Shown here: positions 63,968 through 64,000 of the stretch, in pieces
Numbering within the stretch: position 1 is the first letter of the stretch
How the letters are laid out: each line of letters begins with the position of its first letter
Assembly: GCF_900105155.1 (NCBI RefSeq)
Contig: NZ_LT629762.1
Location: 1,550,001 to 1,614,000 of the forward strand
Direction: 5' to 3'
Length of the DNA stretch: 64,000 nucleotides
Origin: Pseudomonas prosekii
GTDB lineage: Bacteria > Pseudomonadota > Gammaproteobacteria > Pseudomonadales > Pseudomonadaceae
Notes under the pieces: model-generated
Told to the model about the DNA's origin: nothing
Seen by the model: the letters and a program-made list of their open reading frames with translations, nothing else
Databases searched by the model: none
Position numbers and translations under genes: made by a program

Positions 63968-64000
63968 GGTTTACCCACGCTGAGTTCGTGGTTGGATTCC
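63964..64000 (-). CDS. 3' end of the gene upstream of rnc (partial)
   Basis: On the minus strand the frame ends [11 protein letters not shown] with TGA at 63966-63964, overlapping the rnc GTG by four bases (GTGA). In Pseudomonas a DUF4845 protein usually precedes rnc, so this may be its end. Only 12 codons are in the window. Confidence 0.35.
   Translation of the reverse strand, partial: ESNHELSVGKP

Overview
The window is a chromosomal segment from a member of the Pseudomonas fluorescens complex. Evidence: a complete wspABCDEF-wspR operon; many proteins of recognisably Pseudomonas type; high GC content; a gene order (recJ-yaeQ, thrC-hom-dsbC-xerD, rplS-trmD-rimM-rpsP, ffh, purT, nag operon, purL-mltF, pdxJ-recO-era-rnc) that I recall as close to P. 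aeruginosa; and abundant REP-like inverted repeats between genes. No rRNA, tRNA, CRISPR array, transposase or prophage was seen.

Layout. 1-1620: two tandem genes of a membrane protein family (probably DUF6708, a family I associate with type VI secretion neighbourhoods) that share an almost identical 3' part, with two very small ORFs coupled to their stop codons. 1832-10328 (minus): the Wsp surface-sensing chemosensory operon ending in the diguanylate cyclase WspR. 10647-15547: a YebE-like inner-membrane protein, a 61-aa conserved small protein, periplasmic glucan protein OpgD with a Tat signal, and an Old Yellow Enzyme family oxidoreductase. 15906-19570: recJ, yaeQ and a CaiB/BaiF CoA transferase. 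19551-23015: a sensory cluster with a TIGR02285-like periplasmic binding protein, a DUF3509-like protein, a degenerate receiver domain and a BvgS-like sensor that stops before its kinase. 23114-31732 (minus): threonine biosynthesis (thrC, hom), dsbC, xerD, the rpsP-rimM-trmD-rplS ribosomal operon and ffh. 31943-40786: ccsA-like and CorC-like membrane proteins, an MHS transporter, purT, a VUT-family transporter, DUF1289, gamma carbonic anhydrase, two Nudix enzymes and an L,D-transpeptidase. 41296-48734: the N-acetylglucosamine operon nagR-nagA-nagB(II)-nagF-nagE. 48824-54550: one very large gene for a 1908-aa dermonecrotic-toxin-like protein. 54651-64000: a NIF3-like protein, purL, mltF, pdxJ, recO, era, rnc.

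Working together. The Wsp proteins form one membrane receptor pathway controlling c-di-GMP. The nag genes take up GlcNAc by a dedicated PTS (NagF carries EIIA-HPr-EI, NagE carries EIIC-EIIB), deacetylate it (NagA) and deaminate it (NagB-II) under a GntR regulator. The rpsP operon, ffh, era and rnc are translation and RNA-processing genes.

The most interesting item is the giant toxin-like gene set into an otherwise housekeeping block between nagE and the NIF3-like/purL genes. Its C-terminus holds two tandem copies of a TIKI/EreA/PMT-C2-like domain. The second copy keeps the acidic/histidine motifs and the first has lost them, suggesting a pseudoenzyme-enzyme pair. Other accessory points are the DUF6708 tandem duplication, the kinase-less BvgS-like sensor beside a receiver lacking its phospho-acceptor, a duplicated EIIB-like domain in NagE without its cysteine, a three-copy 142-bp tandem repeat and a 17-bp tandem array before nagF.
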